This document shows positions 20,638 to 28,581 of a DNA stretch of 64,000 nucleotides, piece by piece. Under the pieces are notes generated by a model. The model saw only the letters and a program-made list of their open reading frames with translations, ran no database searches and was not told where the DNA came from. Every line of letters starts with the position of its first letter. Position 1 is the first letter of the stretch. Origin of the DNA: Xanthobacter dioxanivorans (GTDB lineage Bacteria; Pseudomonadota; Alphaproteobacteria; Rhizobiales; Xanthobacteraceae); the NCBI RefSeq assembly GCF_016807805.1, contig NZ_CP063362.1, forward strand, positions 5,994,501 to 6,058,500, read 5' to 3'. Position numbers and translations under genes: made by a program.

Positions 20638-21693
20638 TCATGAGGGTTGCATCTTGGCATCCGAGAAGAGCGACCAGGCGGCAACGAACAGGGCGACGAT
20701 CAGCGGGCCAAGGACAAATCCATTCATGCCGATCAGCGAGAGGCCGCCCACCGTGGAAATGAGCACGGCGTAGTCCGGCAGCATGGTGCCCTTCCCCACC
20801 AAAGCTGGCCGCAGGAAGTTGTCCACCGTGCTGATCACCAGCGTGCCGATCGCGAGCAGGATGGCGCCCTTCAGATAGGCGCCGGTCAGCAGCAGATAGG
20901 CGGCCGCCGGCACCCAGACCAGTCCGGAGCCCACAGCGGGCAGAAGTGACAGGACGGCCATCAGGACGCCCCACAAGAGCGCGGGCTGTATACCCAGCAT
21001 CCAGAAAGTCACTCCGCCGGTGGCGCCCTGGATTGCGGCGATGGTGACATTGCCCTTGACCGTGGCCTTCACCACAGAGGTGAACTTCTCGAGCAGCTGG
21101 TCGGTTTCACGCTCGCCGAGAGGGCTGGCTTTGCGGAGACTGGCAGCAAGGACCACGCCGTCGCGGAACAGGAAGAACAGCAGGTACAGCATCACCCCAA
21201 GGCTGATGACGAACTGAGCCGTGTTCTGCCCGATGATGATCGCCCTGTTGGCGACGGTCTGGCTGAATTCAAGCAGGAACGACGTCAGCCGGGTCTGGAG
21301 CTGAGCCATGTCGCCGAGATCGAGCGCGGCAAGGGCCTCCCGGACGAAGGACGGCAGCACCCCCTGGAGTTGCGCGAGCATTGTACCCGGATCGAATTCG
21401 CGCGTGCCGATGCGGGTGTAGAGGCCGGCGGCTTCGTTGGCGAGGGCGGCGAGGATCAGCGTGCCTGGAATGACGACGACGCAGATGCAGGCCAGGACAC
21501 TGAAGGTAGCCGCGAGGTTGCGCCGGCCACCGAGCCACCTCTCAAGCCAGCGTTGGAGCGGATCGAACAGGATCGCCAGGATGACTGCCCACAAGATCGC
21601 GCCGTAATAAGGCCATAGCAGCCAGAGGAACGCCACCGTCACGAGCACGAGGGTGGCGAGAAAGGCGAACTCCTGGATCTTCGTCCGCGGCAT
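20638..21693 (-). CDS. AI-2E family transporter (PerM-like membrane protein)
   Basis: About 351 residues with seven or eight hydrophobic segments and the family features LWAVILAILFDPLQRWLERW near the N-terminus and SLIGMNGFVLGPLIVALFVA at the C-terminus. The family includes permeases named after TqsA, but most members have unknown cargo. Start placed at MPRTKIQEFAF (21693); a longer frame upstream lacks conservation. Confidence 0.87.
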   Translation of the reverse strand: MPRTKIQEFAFLATLVLVTVAFLWLLWPYYGAILWAVILAILFDPLQRWLERWLGGRRNLAATFSVLACICVVVIPGTLILAALANEAAGLYTRIGTREFDPGTMLAQLQGVLPSFVREALAALDLGDMAQLQTRLTSFLLEFSQTVANRAIIIGQNTAQFVISLGVMLYLLFFLFRDGVVLAASLRKASPLGERETDQLLEKFTSVVKATVKGNVTIAAIQGATGGVTFWMLGIQPALLWGVLMAVLSLLPAVGSGLVWVPAAAYLLLTGAYLKGAILLAIGTLVISTVDNFLRPALVGKGTMLPDYAVLISTVGGLSLIGMNGFVLGPLIVALFVAAWSLFSDAKMQPS

Positions 21694-22614
21694 GGGCGGA
21701 CTTGCCTCCGTGATTGCAGGTCCCCTATCTCGCCTATTCCGGCCCGGCATGTCCAAGCAATCTGGGCATGGCCCCGCCTCCGGCCGGTCGGATTCGTGTC
21801 GCGCATTCACCGCAAGAAGCCCCAGGGCAAGCCGATGACCGAGCGCACGCGCAGGCCAACGCTCAGAAATCGAAAGTCCGCTCCCAGGTCGAGCACGTCG
21901 TGTGCATCAGAAGGGGCTGATGGGGCTCGTCGTGCGAACCATCGGCCTCGCCAGAGCCAGAGTGAAGATCGGGCTCGCCAACATTGCATAAAAGATTTGC
22001 GCCCGCTGGTCTGGCTGCACGGCAAAATCGCCTCGCCACAGCCGAACGCGGGCGGCCACGGCCGTTGCCGACCACCGAACCGCATCAAGTCGCCCAGCGC
22101 AACCGCGCCGAAACCCCTCATCCACCTTCGATCCCTTCAAATTGTGTTTCGGCATCTCCCACGACGACACCGGCCTCAAATCGCCATAGCACCGCGACGA
22201 CCTCTACCGTCGTGCTCGTCGGACCGCGGTTTCCTCCCCTGGAGGCTTTCCGACGACGGCCCGCGTGCCTGCGCCCACTGTCGTGATCGGGCCGGCGTCC
22301 GAAACCCTTCAAAACACGCGAACAAAGCGCCGTCTCCAAAAAACAAAAGTCAGAACAAAGACGAAAACTCACTGATCCGCTGGTCAGTTCAGGAAATCCA
22401 GCGCGTTACCATCGGACTTGATCAAAGCTGAATCAAGCCTTCGCACATTTTCATATGGTCGTAAACGCAAAACTACCTGAATATATTCTTCGGCTGAGCA
22501 TTGATGGATTCTGTGTCCACAACCAGGACTGCGGATTCAATGACATTGAATGGCATGAGCCTTTCGAGGCCGCTTCGGGTGACCAAAAAAAACGGGAAGC
22601 GGCGGTTTGACTCA
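21694..22614. other. Long non-coding or degenerate stretch
   Basis: About 920 bases with no gene I can support. Open frames are short, low in hydrophobic periodicity and without motifs. Base composition falls towards the right (22.3-22.6 kb), as at the borders of inserted DNA. It may hold worn remains of older genes. Confidence 0.5.
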
Positions 22615-22685
22615 CAGATTCAGCCTTCGAGGGATTTGTCACGCGGAGATTCACCCGATTGTCCTGGCACACCGCAGCCGGCCAG

Positions 22686-22714
22686 TTGACATATTGCCCA
22701 CCGATTGCTTTAAT
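22686..22714 (+). promoter_or_regulatory. Strong sigma-70-like promoter ahead of the oxygenase unit
   Basis: TTGACA (22686-22691), 17 bases, TTTAAT (22709-22714): six of six and five of six matches to the E. coli housekeeping consensus. It directly abuts the palindrome at 22716. Confidence 0.55.
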
Positions 22715-22715
22715 A

Positions 22716-22735
22716 ATACGAAATTAATTTCGTAT
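22716..22735. promoter_or_regulatory. Perfect 20-base palindrome, candidate IclR-family operator
   Basis: ATACGAAATTAATTTCGTAT is its own reverse complement. The core GAAATTAATTTC resembles the E. coli IclR site TGGAAATNATTTCCA. It lies immediately after the -10 hexamer, a repressing position. The second block copy ahead of iclR has a degenerate counterpart (about 24955-24975). Confidence 0.55.
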
Positions 22736-22746
22736 ATATGAAATAA

Positions 22747-23043
22747 ATGAGCGCTATCCGATCCGCATCCAAGGTGCCCGAGGAATACTACAAGGAGGTC
22801 CAGACAATTCCGGGCGACCCGGCTTTCGCGTCCAAGGTGGAGTCCACCCTGACCTTCCCAGTGGCGGCACGCGGCAGGCCGCGAAAGAGCCCCGTGCCCG
22901 ACGTGACCTCACTCTCGGCGGAGAAGACGCTGGCGAGCGCTCCCTGGTGCTCGCTGAGCTGGAGGCTAGTGGTCCGACCCAAACAGATGGTTCCCATCTG
23001 TTTGGACAAGTGGGCCCACCAGCTAAGGAGACGAAACAATTAG
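22747..23043 (+). pseudogene. Short chimeric open frame starting with iclR codons
   Basis: A 98-codon frame. The first eight codons (MSAIRSAS) copy the start of the IclR gene at 24989; the rest has no recognisable domain and no helix-turn-helix. I regard it as a by-product of the duplication rather than a functional gene, but its promoter is good, so it may be translated as a leader peptide. Confidence 0.35.
22970..23005. promoter_or_regulatory. FadR-like site and long hairpin upstream of the oxygenase gene
   Basis: TGGTCCGACCC (22970-22980) matches the core of GntR/FadR operators (TGGTCNGACCA). It runs into a perfect inverted repeat with 12-base arms, CCAAACAGATGG / CCATCTGTTTGG, around a 3-base loop (22979-23005). 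It could be an operator dyad or an RNA hairpin in the leader. There is no U tract after it. Confidence 0.4.
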
Positions 23044-23059
23044 CTAGGGAGACGAAACA
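23021..23059 (+). repeat. Tandem duplicated ribosome-binding region
   Basis: AGCTAAGGAGACGAAACA (23021-23038) and AGCTAGGGAGACGAAACA (23042-23059) are direct repeats with one mismatch and a period of 21. Both carry a Shine-Dalgarno element; only the second leads into an ATG (23059). Confidence 0.75.
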
Positions 23060-24150
23060 TGCCGACATCAGCGAGTGAGAAAACCGACAGCAAAGTGACA
23101 GCCTCGGCAGGCGTTCGGGCGTCGATTGCGGACTGCAAGGATCTGCCGGTGCTCGACTTAGGCCCCTATCTGGCGGATGCGCCTGGCGCGCTCGAGCAAC
23201 TGGCCTCGGATGTGAAGTTTATCCAGGAAAACCTAGGCTTCTTTGCGATCGTCAACCACGGCATCCCGCAGTCCCTGATCGATGAAGCGTTCCGCCAGAC
23301 CGAGAAGCTGTTCGAAATTCCGATGGAGGAAAAGCTCAAGCACCGGGTCGGTTTCCACCACCAGGGCTATCTCCCGCCCAAGTCCTCAATCCTGAAATCG
23401 TGCGCGATCATGGAGAAGATCGCGGTCAATACCAAGAAGGACACCAATGCCGCTTGGGTGTTCATGCGCAACCGCAACGCCGACGACCCGAAAGTGTTGG
23501 CCAATGTGCGACACCGTGGGCTGAACCAGTGGCCCGACAGCCTGCCCGAATTCAAGAAGGCGTTGGACGCGTACGTGACCGCAATGGAGCAGCTCGCCCT
23601 CAAGCTGCTGCCTATCTATGCGCGTGCGTTGGGTCTTCCCGCCGACTACTTCGAGAGCATGTTCAAGACGCCGGAGTACTACCTGCGCTGCGCCTACTAT
23701 CACCCCGAAGAGGGGATGGAAGAAGGCCAGTACGCGCTCGCGCCGCACTCTGACGGCAGCTTCCTGACGCTGCTGCCGATGACGCCGGTGCCAGGGCTGG
23801 AGGTCATGACACCCTCGAAGGAGTGGCTCAAGGTCAGCTACGTCAAGGGCGCATTGATCGTGAACACCGGGCAGGTTCTCAACCGCCTGTCAAACGACCG
23901 CTTCATTGCCACGCCACACCGTGTCGTCAACCCACCGATGAAGCGCTACGGGGTGGTCTTCTTCTTCTACCCGGACGACGACGCCAACGTAGGCCCGATC
24001 CCGTCGTGCATCGGCCCGGGCGAAAAGGCGAAGTACGACTCGCGCTCCTTCTACGACTTCTTCGTGCCCTACCTGGACGACCTTTACCACTACAACGACC
24101 CCAACTTCATGAAGGACGTTGAGCCTGAAGGCGTGACCTCGAAGGCTTGA
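23059..24150 (+). CDS. 2-oxoglutarate/Fe(II)-dependent oxygenase (isopenicillin N synthase-like family)
   Basis: 363 residues. N-terminal DIOX_N region (LPVLDLGPYLAD; NLGFFAIVNHGIP) and C-terminal jelly-roll with the iron triad His230-x-Asp232 (LAPHSDGSFLTLL) and His287 (ATPHRVVNPP). The 2-oxoglutarate arginine is Arg296, but the usual RxS motif reads R-Y-G, so the serine partner is lost. Soluble, no signal peptide. Such enzymes hydroxylate, desaturate or cleave ethers. It stands alone with its own promoter, a duplicate of the iclR control region, suggesting joint control with the mutase operon. Start fixed by GGGAG eight bases upstream. Confidence 0.88.
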   Translation: MPTSASEKTDSKVTASAGVRASIADCKDLPVLDLGPYLADAPGALEQLASDVKFIQENLGFFAIVNHGIPQSLIDEAFRQTEKLFEIPMEEKLKHRVGFHHQGYLPPKSSILKSCAIMEKIAVNTKKDTNAAWVFMRNRNADDPKVLANVRHRGLNQWPDSLPEFKKALDAYVTAMEQLALKLLPIYARALGLPADYFESMFKTPEYYLRCAYYHPEEGMEEGQYALAPHSDGSFLTLLPMTPVPGLEVMTPSKEWLKVSYVKGALIVNTGQVLNRLSNDRFIATPHRVVNPPMKRYGVVFFFYPDDDANVGPIPSCIGPGEKAKYDSRSFYDFFVPYLDDLYHYNDPNFMKDVEPEGVTSKA

Positions 24151-24166
24151 GGTCGTCATCGGCGAA

Positions 24167-24210
24167 GGCATATCGTCCGTGCGGACCACACCCGCAGCGG
24201 ACGATATGCC
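24167..24210 (+). terminator. Strong stem-loop after the oxygenase gene
   Basis: Perfect 13-base arms GGCATATCGTCCG / CGGACGATATGCC enclose a further TGCGG / CCGCA pairing, 16 bases after the stop codon. There is no following U run, so this may act as an mRNA-protecting 3' end rather than a classical intrinsic terminator. Confidence 0.5.
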
Positions 24211-24237
24211 ATGGCTCCAACTGGAGGGAGAGCTGGC

Positions 24238-24853
24238 CTCGCGATCTCCTTCTGGCAGCCCATGCCGTCGATGGTGACGATCGCCCCGTTTAGCGTCAGC
24301 AGGTTCAAGAGCTCAGGGATGGCGGTGATCTCGTTGGACTTCTCCGCCACCTTGGCCTGGTCCAGCACCAGCAGCTGCCGGCTCGACCACGCCGAGATCA
24401 TGTGGATCGGCGCCTTGCCCCCGCCTTCCTGATAGGCGCGCCGCAGCGTCTTGCCATCGACAGCGACGATATCGGGGCCGAACTTGGTGAGGGAGCCGAC
24501 CCACGCGATGAAGCAGCTCTGGAACTGCTCGGCATCGAGAGCCGCGAACAGGTCGCCCAGCTGGTCGTGCGACGGCGTGCCATTCGCGAATGGCCGGAAG
24601 CGGCGCAGAGGCTCCAGCTTCTTCTAGCCGAACTCGGCGATCTCCACCCAGCTCTCGGCGGCGGCGAGGACGGCGACCAAGCACAGGAGCAACACCTCGT
24701 CGAGCCGATACCACACCTTGCCGACCTGGCGCGGATCTTCCAGGGGCTCGAAATACTCCAGCCACCCAACCACTTGGTCAAATGCACGCTCGGCTTGCGT
24801 CTCGGCCTGCCCCTTCGTTCTTGTCCTCCGCGAGTCAAGAGGACACAGGACAT
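24238..24853 (-). pseudogene. ISAs1-family transposase remnant
   Basis: Leftward frame with the ISAs1 features in order: DPRQVGKVWYRLDEVLLLCL, then NGTPSHDQLGDLFAALDAE, IVAVDGKTLRRA, ISAWSSRQLLVLDQ and AKVAEKSNEITAIPELLNLL / TIDGMGCQKEIA. An in-frame TAG (24624-24626) interrupts it and the C-terminal third is missing after 24238. It separates the oxygenase gene from iclR and abuts the second control block, so its arrival may be linked to the duplication. Confidence 0.8.
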
Positions 24854-24856
24854 CGA

Positions 24857-25012
24857 CAGATTCAGCCTTCGCGGGAATTGTCACGCGGAGATTCACCCAA
24901 TTGCCCTGGCGCACCGCCGCCGGCCAGTTGACAATATCGTCTAATTCCATTTCAATATCGCAAATTAAATTTTGGATATATGAAATAAATGAGCGCTGTC
25001 CGATCCGCCTCC
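24857..25012 (+). repeat. Duplicated promoter/operator block, copy 2 (iclR promoter)
   Basis: Second copy of the block at 22615-22770, about 80 percent alike by eye. It holds TTGACA (24928-24933) with TTCAAT 17 bases later, and an imperfect AT-rich dyad between 24949 and 24986 whose outer arms are ATTTCA and TGAAAT. It ends in the start of the functional iclR gene. Confidence 0.85.
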
Positions 25013-25729
25013 CGGGCCCTTCAGATTTTCGAGGCGTTTGGCGCCGAGGGGCGCCCGCTCCTGCTGACGGAGATCGCGCCGTCCATCGATGTCCCGTTGT
25101 CGAGCTGCTACGGGTTGGTCCAGACCCTGCTGGAGCGGGGCTATCTTTATGCGGTGAGCCGGCGGCGCGGGTTTTATCCCACCCGCAAGCTTCATACGCT
25201 CTCCACCGCCATCGTGGCGAAGGACCCCTACCTCCAGCGCCTCCTGCCCCATCTCGAGCGGCTGCGCGATGCGGTGAGCGAGACGGTGATCGTGGGCACC
25301 CGCCAGAACGACCAGGTGCTCTATCTGGAAGTGCTCGAAGGGCCGCAAACCATCCGCTATTCGGCGAGCCCTGGCGACTTCAAGCCGTTGCATTCGAGTT
25401 CCATCGGCAAGGCCTTATTGTCCCTCGCTCCGGACGACGGCGTGGACACCCTCGCGGCCAAGGCACTCCTCCCGGCGATCACGCCGAACACCATCACGGA
25501 CCGGGACCGGCTGAAGGCGGATCTCAAGGCGGGCCGGGCGCGGGGCTACTTCATGACCCGCGGGGAGAACATGGTGGATGTGACCGCGCTCGCCGCGCCC
25601 ATGGAGCTGGAGGGGATGACTGTTGGCGTTGCCATCGCCGGTCCCAGCTACCGGATGGAACAATCCATGGAGACCTTGGCCGACCGCCTGCTCGATACGG
25701 TCGGAACCATCAAGGCGGTCGCATCATGA
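24989..25729 (+). CDS. IclR-family transcriptional regulator
   Basis: 246 residues. N-terminal winged HTH (ALQIFEAFGAEGRPLLLTEI, then SSCYGLVQTLLERGYL) and C-terminal effector domain with LHSSSIGKALLS and the RGYFMTRGENMVDVTALAAP motif typical of IclR family members. First gene of the mutase operon; its stop overlaps the crotonase ATG. IclR proteins usually sense a pathway acid and repress their own operon. Because the oxygenase has the same control block, both units are probably its targets (inference). Confidence 0.92.
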   Translation: MSAVRSASRALQIFEAFGAEGRPLLLTEIAPSIDVPLSSCYGLVQTLLERGYLYAVSRRRGFYPTRKLHTLSTAIVAKDPYLQRLLPHLERLRDAVSETVIVGTRQNDQVLYLEVLEGPQTIRYSASPGDFKPLHSSSIGKALLSLAPDDGVDTLAAKALLPAITPNTITDRDRLKADLKAGRARGYFMTRGENMVDVTALAAPMELEGMTVGVAIAGPSYRMEQSMETLADRLLDTVGTIKAVAS

Positions 25730-26505
25730 ACGCGCAGACGCACCAATTACGGGTGGCGGTGACCGGCGCCCGTCTCGACGTGGTCATCGACCGGCCCCAG
25801 GCGCGCAACGCCCTGAGCCTGGAGACCCTGCACGAGCTGGAGATGGTTTTCACCCGCTTCGCCGAGGTGCCGGATCTCAGCGTCGCCGTCCTCACCGGCG
25901 CGGGCGAGCGGGCCTTCGCCGCCGGGGGCGACCTGAAGGAGCTGAACGACCATCGCTCGGAGGCGCAGGCCGGAGCCCTGTTCGATGCGGGCCGCGCGGC
26001 CCTCGATGCGGTGCGGCGCTTCCCCCTGCCCGTGGTGGCGGCGCTCAATGGCGTTGCCCTGGGCGGGGGCGCGGAGCTGGCCATGGCGTGCGATTTCCGC
26101 CTCGCCGCAGGCCATGCCGCCATCGGCTTCGTGCAGGCGCAACTCGCCATCACCACAGGGTTCGGCGGCGTCGCCGATCTTCAGGCCGCCATTGGTCCGC
26201 GCAAGGCCATGGGCATGATGCTGTCCGCCCGCGTCTTCAAGGCGCCGGAGGCCGAGGCGCAGGGCCTGTTCGATGCCGTGGCGGGGGAGAACGAGCCCCT
26301 GGAGGTCCTCGTCTCTCGCTTCCTCACGCCGATCCTGGAGCGTCCGCCGGCGCTGGCGCGCGACATCAAGGCCGTGGCGCGTGCCGCCATGGACCCGGCG
26401 CGCTGCGCCGCCGTGGGCGAGGAGGAACGGGCGCGCTTCATCCGCGCCTGGACGAGCGAGGAACACTGGGCCGCCGCCGACCGCTTGCTGGCCCGCAGGA
26501 GCTGA
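25726..26505 (+). CDS. Crotonase-fold enoyl-CoA hydratase/isomerase family protein
   Basis: 259 residues. Oxyanion-hole segments FAAGGDLKEL and NGVALGGGAELAMACD are present. The first catalytic glutamate is kept (Glu117, GGGAE), but the second position, normally PE in FGQPE, reads A-Q (Gln139 in FVQAQLAITTGFGG). Classical hydratases need both, so this member may be a decarboxylase, hydrolase or isomerase. Its place beside a B12 mutase, a CoA-transferase and MeaB mirrors the E. coli scpA-argK-scpB-scpC set, where the crotonase is methylmalonyl-CoA decarboxylase. Translation is coupled to iclR by ATGA. Confidence 0.88.
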   Translation: MNAQTHQLRVAVTGARLDVVIDRPQARNALSLETLHELEMVFTRFAEVPDLSVAVLTGAGERAFAAGGDLKELNDHRSEAQAGALFDAGRAALDAVRRFPLPVVAALNGVALGGGAELAMACDFRLAAGHAAIGFVQAQLAITTGFGGVADLQAAIGPRKAMGMMLSARVFKAPEAEAQGLFDAVAGENEPLEVLVSRFLTPILERPPALARDIKAVARAAMDPARCAAVGEEERARFIRAWTSEEHWAAADRLLARRS

Positions 26506-26513
26506 GAGAAGCC

Positions 26514-28142
26514 ATGACCGCCCTCAAGCAGAAGCAGGATCTCGACGCCGAGGCGCCGCGCGGCATCTCGCCGGTGACCCCGTCGGGCGTCGAAGCGCCC
26601 CGCGTCGTCACCGCGGACATGGTGCCCCACGGCGCCCCGGAGCTGCCGGGGGACTATCCCTTCACCCGCGGCATCTTTCCCGACGGCTTCCGCGGTCGCG
26701 CCTGGACCATGCGGCAATATTCCGGCTTCGGCACCGCCGAGGAATCCAACGCGCGGTACCAGTTCCTGCTGCGCGAGGGGCAGACGGGCCTGTCCGTTGC
26801 CCTCGACCTGCCCACCCAGTGCGGCTACGACCCCAGCGATCCCATGGCGCGCTCGGAGATCGGCAAGGTGGGCGTCTCCCTGTCGAACCTCTCCGAGATG
26901 GAGATCCTGTTCGACGGCATCGACCTTGCGAAGATCTCCACCTCCTTCACCATCAACGGCACGGCGGCGCTCATCTACGCCATGTATGTGGCCTGCGCTG
27001 AGCGGCGCGGCATAGATCCGGCGCTGCTCACGGGCACCATCCAGAACGACATCCTGAAGGAATATGTGGCGCGGGGCACCTGGATCTTCCCGGTGCGGCC
27101 CTCCATGCGGCTCACCGCGGATTCCATCCTCTACGCCAACAGGACGACGCCGCGCTTCAACCCCATCTCCATCGCCGGCGCCCACATGCGCGATGCCGGC
27201 TGCAACGCGGTGGAGGAGATGGCCTACACACTGGCCAACGGCCTCGCCTATGTGGACGAGCTGCTGCGGCGCGGCGGCAATGCGGAGAAGTTCGCCAAGC
27301 GCCTCTCCTTCTTCTTCTACGTGCACATGGACCTGTTCGAGGAGGTGGCGAAGTTCCGCGCCGGCCGGCGCATCTGGGCGGAGATCATGAAGACGCGTTA
27401 CGGCGTCACCGATCCGAAGGCACAGATGTTCCGCTTCGGCGTGGTGTGCGGCGGCTCCTCACTGGTGGCGCCGCAGCCGCAGAACAACATCGTGCGGGTC
27501 GCCATCGAGACGGTGGCGGCCGTGCTCTCCGGTGCCCAGTCCATCTTCACCTGCGCCTATGACGAGGCGTTCCAGATCCCCACCGAGACCTCCGCCGAGA
27601 TCGCCCTGCGCACCCAGCAGATCGTGGCGCTGGAAAGCGGCGTGGCGCGCAGCGTCGATGCCCTGGGCGGCTCCCACTACGTGGAGTGGCTCACCGACGA
27701 GATGGAGAAGCGCATCCGCGAGCGCATGGACGAGGTGGAAGCCTATGGCGGCGCGGTCAAGGCCATCGAGGACGGATGGCTGCAGATGCGCGTCGCCCAG
27801 CGCGCCCACGAGCGCAAGCGGCAGATCGATTCCGGCGCCTTCCCGGTGGTGGGGCTCAACGTCTTCCGCAAGGAGGACGAGGACCGCGGCGCCGTGGAGG
27901 TGTTCCGCATCGACCCCAAGGCGAGCCGCCGCGTGGTGGAGAAGTACGAGGCGGTGATGGACCGGCGCGACAATGCCGCCGTCTCCCGCGCCCTCGACCG
28001 GCTCGGCGCCGCGGCCGCCGACGACGGTGAGAACATCATGCCGTACCTCGTCGAATGCTGCCACGCCTACGCCACCGTCGGTGAGATGGTGGCGCGGCTC
28101 AAGGCCTGCTGGGGCGAGTTCCAGGAGCCCATCCGGCTATGA
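26514..28142 (+). CDS. B12-dependent acyl-CoA mutase, large (substrate-binding) subunit
   Basis: 542 residues, the TIM-barrel half of a split methylmalonyl-CoA-mutase-family enzyme. YPFTRGIFPDGFRGRAWTMR and GTIQNDILKEYVARGTWIFP are unmistakable. Compared with methylmalonyl-CoA mutase (P. shermanii numbering from memory) it keeps Tyr89 (Tyr69 here), Arg207 (Arg187), Gln197 (Gln177) and His244 (His224), but Tyr243 is Ala223. The normally conserved (T/A)HSQTSG reads FGVVCGG (308-314) and QSLHTN reads QSIFTC (342-347). It lacks the Ile/Asp pair of 2-hydroxyisobutyryl-CoA mutase. It should migrate a group on a short acyl-CoA by an adenosyl radical; the substrate is unknown. ATG at 26514 lies 8 bases after the crotonase stop and overlaps the small subunit. 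Confidence 0.92.
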   Translation: MTALKQKQDLDAEAPRGISPVTPSGVEAPRVVTADMVPHGAPELPGDYPFTRGIFPDGFRGRAWTMRQYSGFGTAEESNARYQFLLREGQTGLSVALDLPTQCGYDPSDPMARSEIGKVGVSLSNLSEMEILFDGIDLAKISTSFTINGTAALIYAMYVACAERRGIDPALLTGTIQNDILKEYVARGTWIFPVRPSMRLTADSILYANRTTPRFNPISIAGAHMRDAGCNAVEEMAYTLANGLAYVDELLRRGGNAEKFAKRLSFFFYVHMDLFEEVAKFRAGRRIWAEIMKTRYGVTDPKAQMFRFGVVCGGSSLVAPQPQNNIVRVAIETVAAVLSGAQSIFTCAYDEAFQIPTETSAEIALRTQQIVALESGVARSVDALGGSHYVEWLTDEMEKRIRERMDEVEAYGGAVKAIEDGWLQMRVAQRAHERKRQIDSGAFPVVGLNVFRKEDEDRGAVEVFRIDPKASRRVVEKYEAVMDRRDNAAVSRALDRLGAAAADDGENIMPYLVECCHAYATVGEMVARLKACWGEFQEPIRL

Positions 28143-28581
28143 GCGACATCCTCGAAACCCCCGCTGCTTCCACCGCTCTGCTCAAGGGCAAACGCATCCT
28201 GGTGGCCAAGCCCGGCCTCGACGGCCACGACGTGGGCGCCAAGGTGATCGCCCTGGCGCTGCGCGATGCGGGCGCGGAGGTGATCTATACGGGCCTGCGC
28301 AAGAGCCCCGGCTTCATCGCCCGCGTGGCGGTGGACGAGGACGTGGACGCGGTGGGCCTGTCCATTCTCTCCGGCAGCCACAAGGAATTGGTGGCCGAGT
28401 CCATCGCTGCGCTGGCGCAGGAGGGGGCCTCGGCCATTCCCGTCTTCGTGGGGGCACCATTCCCGCGGAGGATGTGCCGGCTTTGCTCGAGCTCGGCGTC
28501 AAGGCGGTCTTCACCGCCGACATGAAGCTCGACGACGTGGTCGCCGAGGTAGCCGCGGGCCTTCAGGAAAATCCGGCATGA
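28139..28581 (+). CDS. B12-dependent acyl-CoA mutase, small (cobalamin-binding) subunit (one frameshift)
   Basis: About 147 residues when read through. The base-off/His-on motif DxHxxG is present (LDGHDVGAKVIALALRDAG), followed by the SxL loop (VGLSILSGSHKELV) and, in the next frame, GGTIPAEDVPALLELGVKAV. The frame breaks at a G5 run (28450-28454); a sixth G gives VFVGGTIPAED, the expected GG loop. It completes the mutase with the large subunit upstream. Stop TGA overlaps the ATG of the CoA-transferase gene. Confidence 0.88.

Larger units (their letters stand above)
22615..22770 (+). repeat. Duplicated promoter/operator block, copy 1
   Basis: This stretch repeats at 24857-25012 in the same orientation. 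The shared parts include CAGATTCAGCCTTCG, TCACGCGGAGATTCACCC, CCGGCCAGTTGACA, ATATATGAAATAAATGAGC and the first codons MSA-RSAS of the IclR gene. Copy 1 therefore carries the iclR control region plus about eight codons of its coding sequence, after which homology is lost. It looks like a duplication of the iclR upstream region. Confidence 0.85.

Noticed and set aside
21796..22431. 211-codon plus-strand frame
   Set aside because: Pro/Arg/Ser-rich low-complexity translation without a motif, good start or ribosome-binding site.
22747..23043. 98-codon frame as a true regulator
   Set aside because: Only eight codons match iclR; there is no helix-turn-helix and the remainder looks non-coding.
24857..26514. 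Possible cobalamin riboswitch before the mutase genes
   Set aside because: I found no B12-box-like conserved core, and genes overlap without a leader of sufficient length.
26514..28581. Assignment as 2-hydroxyisobutyryl-CoA mutase because of the oxygenase and aldehyde dehydrogenase context
   Set aside because: HcmA-type enzymes have Ile at the Tyr69 position, Asp at the Ala96 position and Gln at the Arg187 position; this protein has the MCM-type residues instead.
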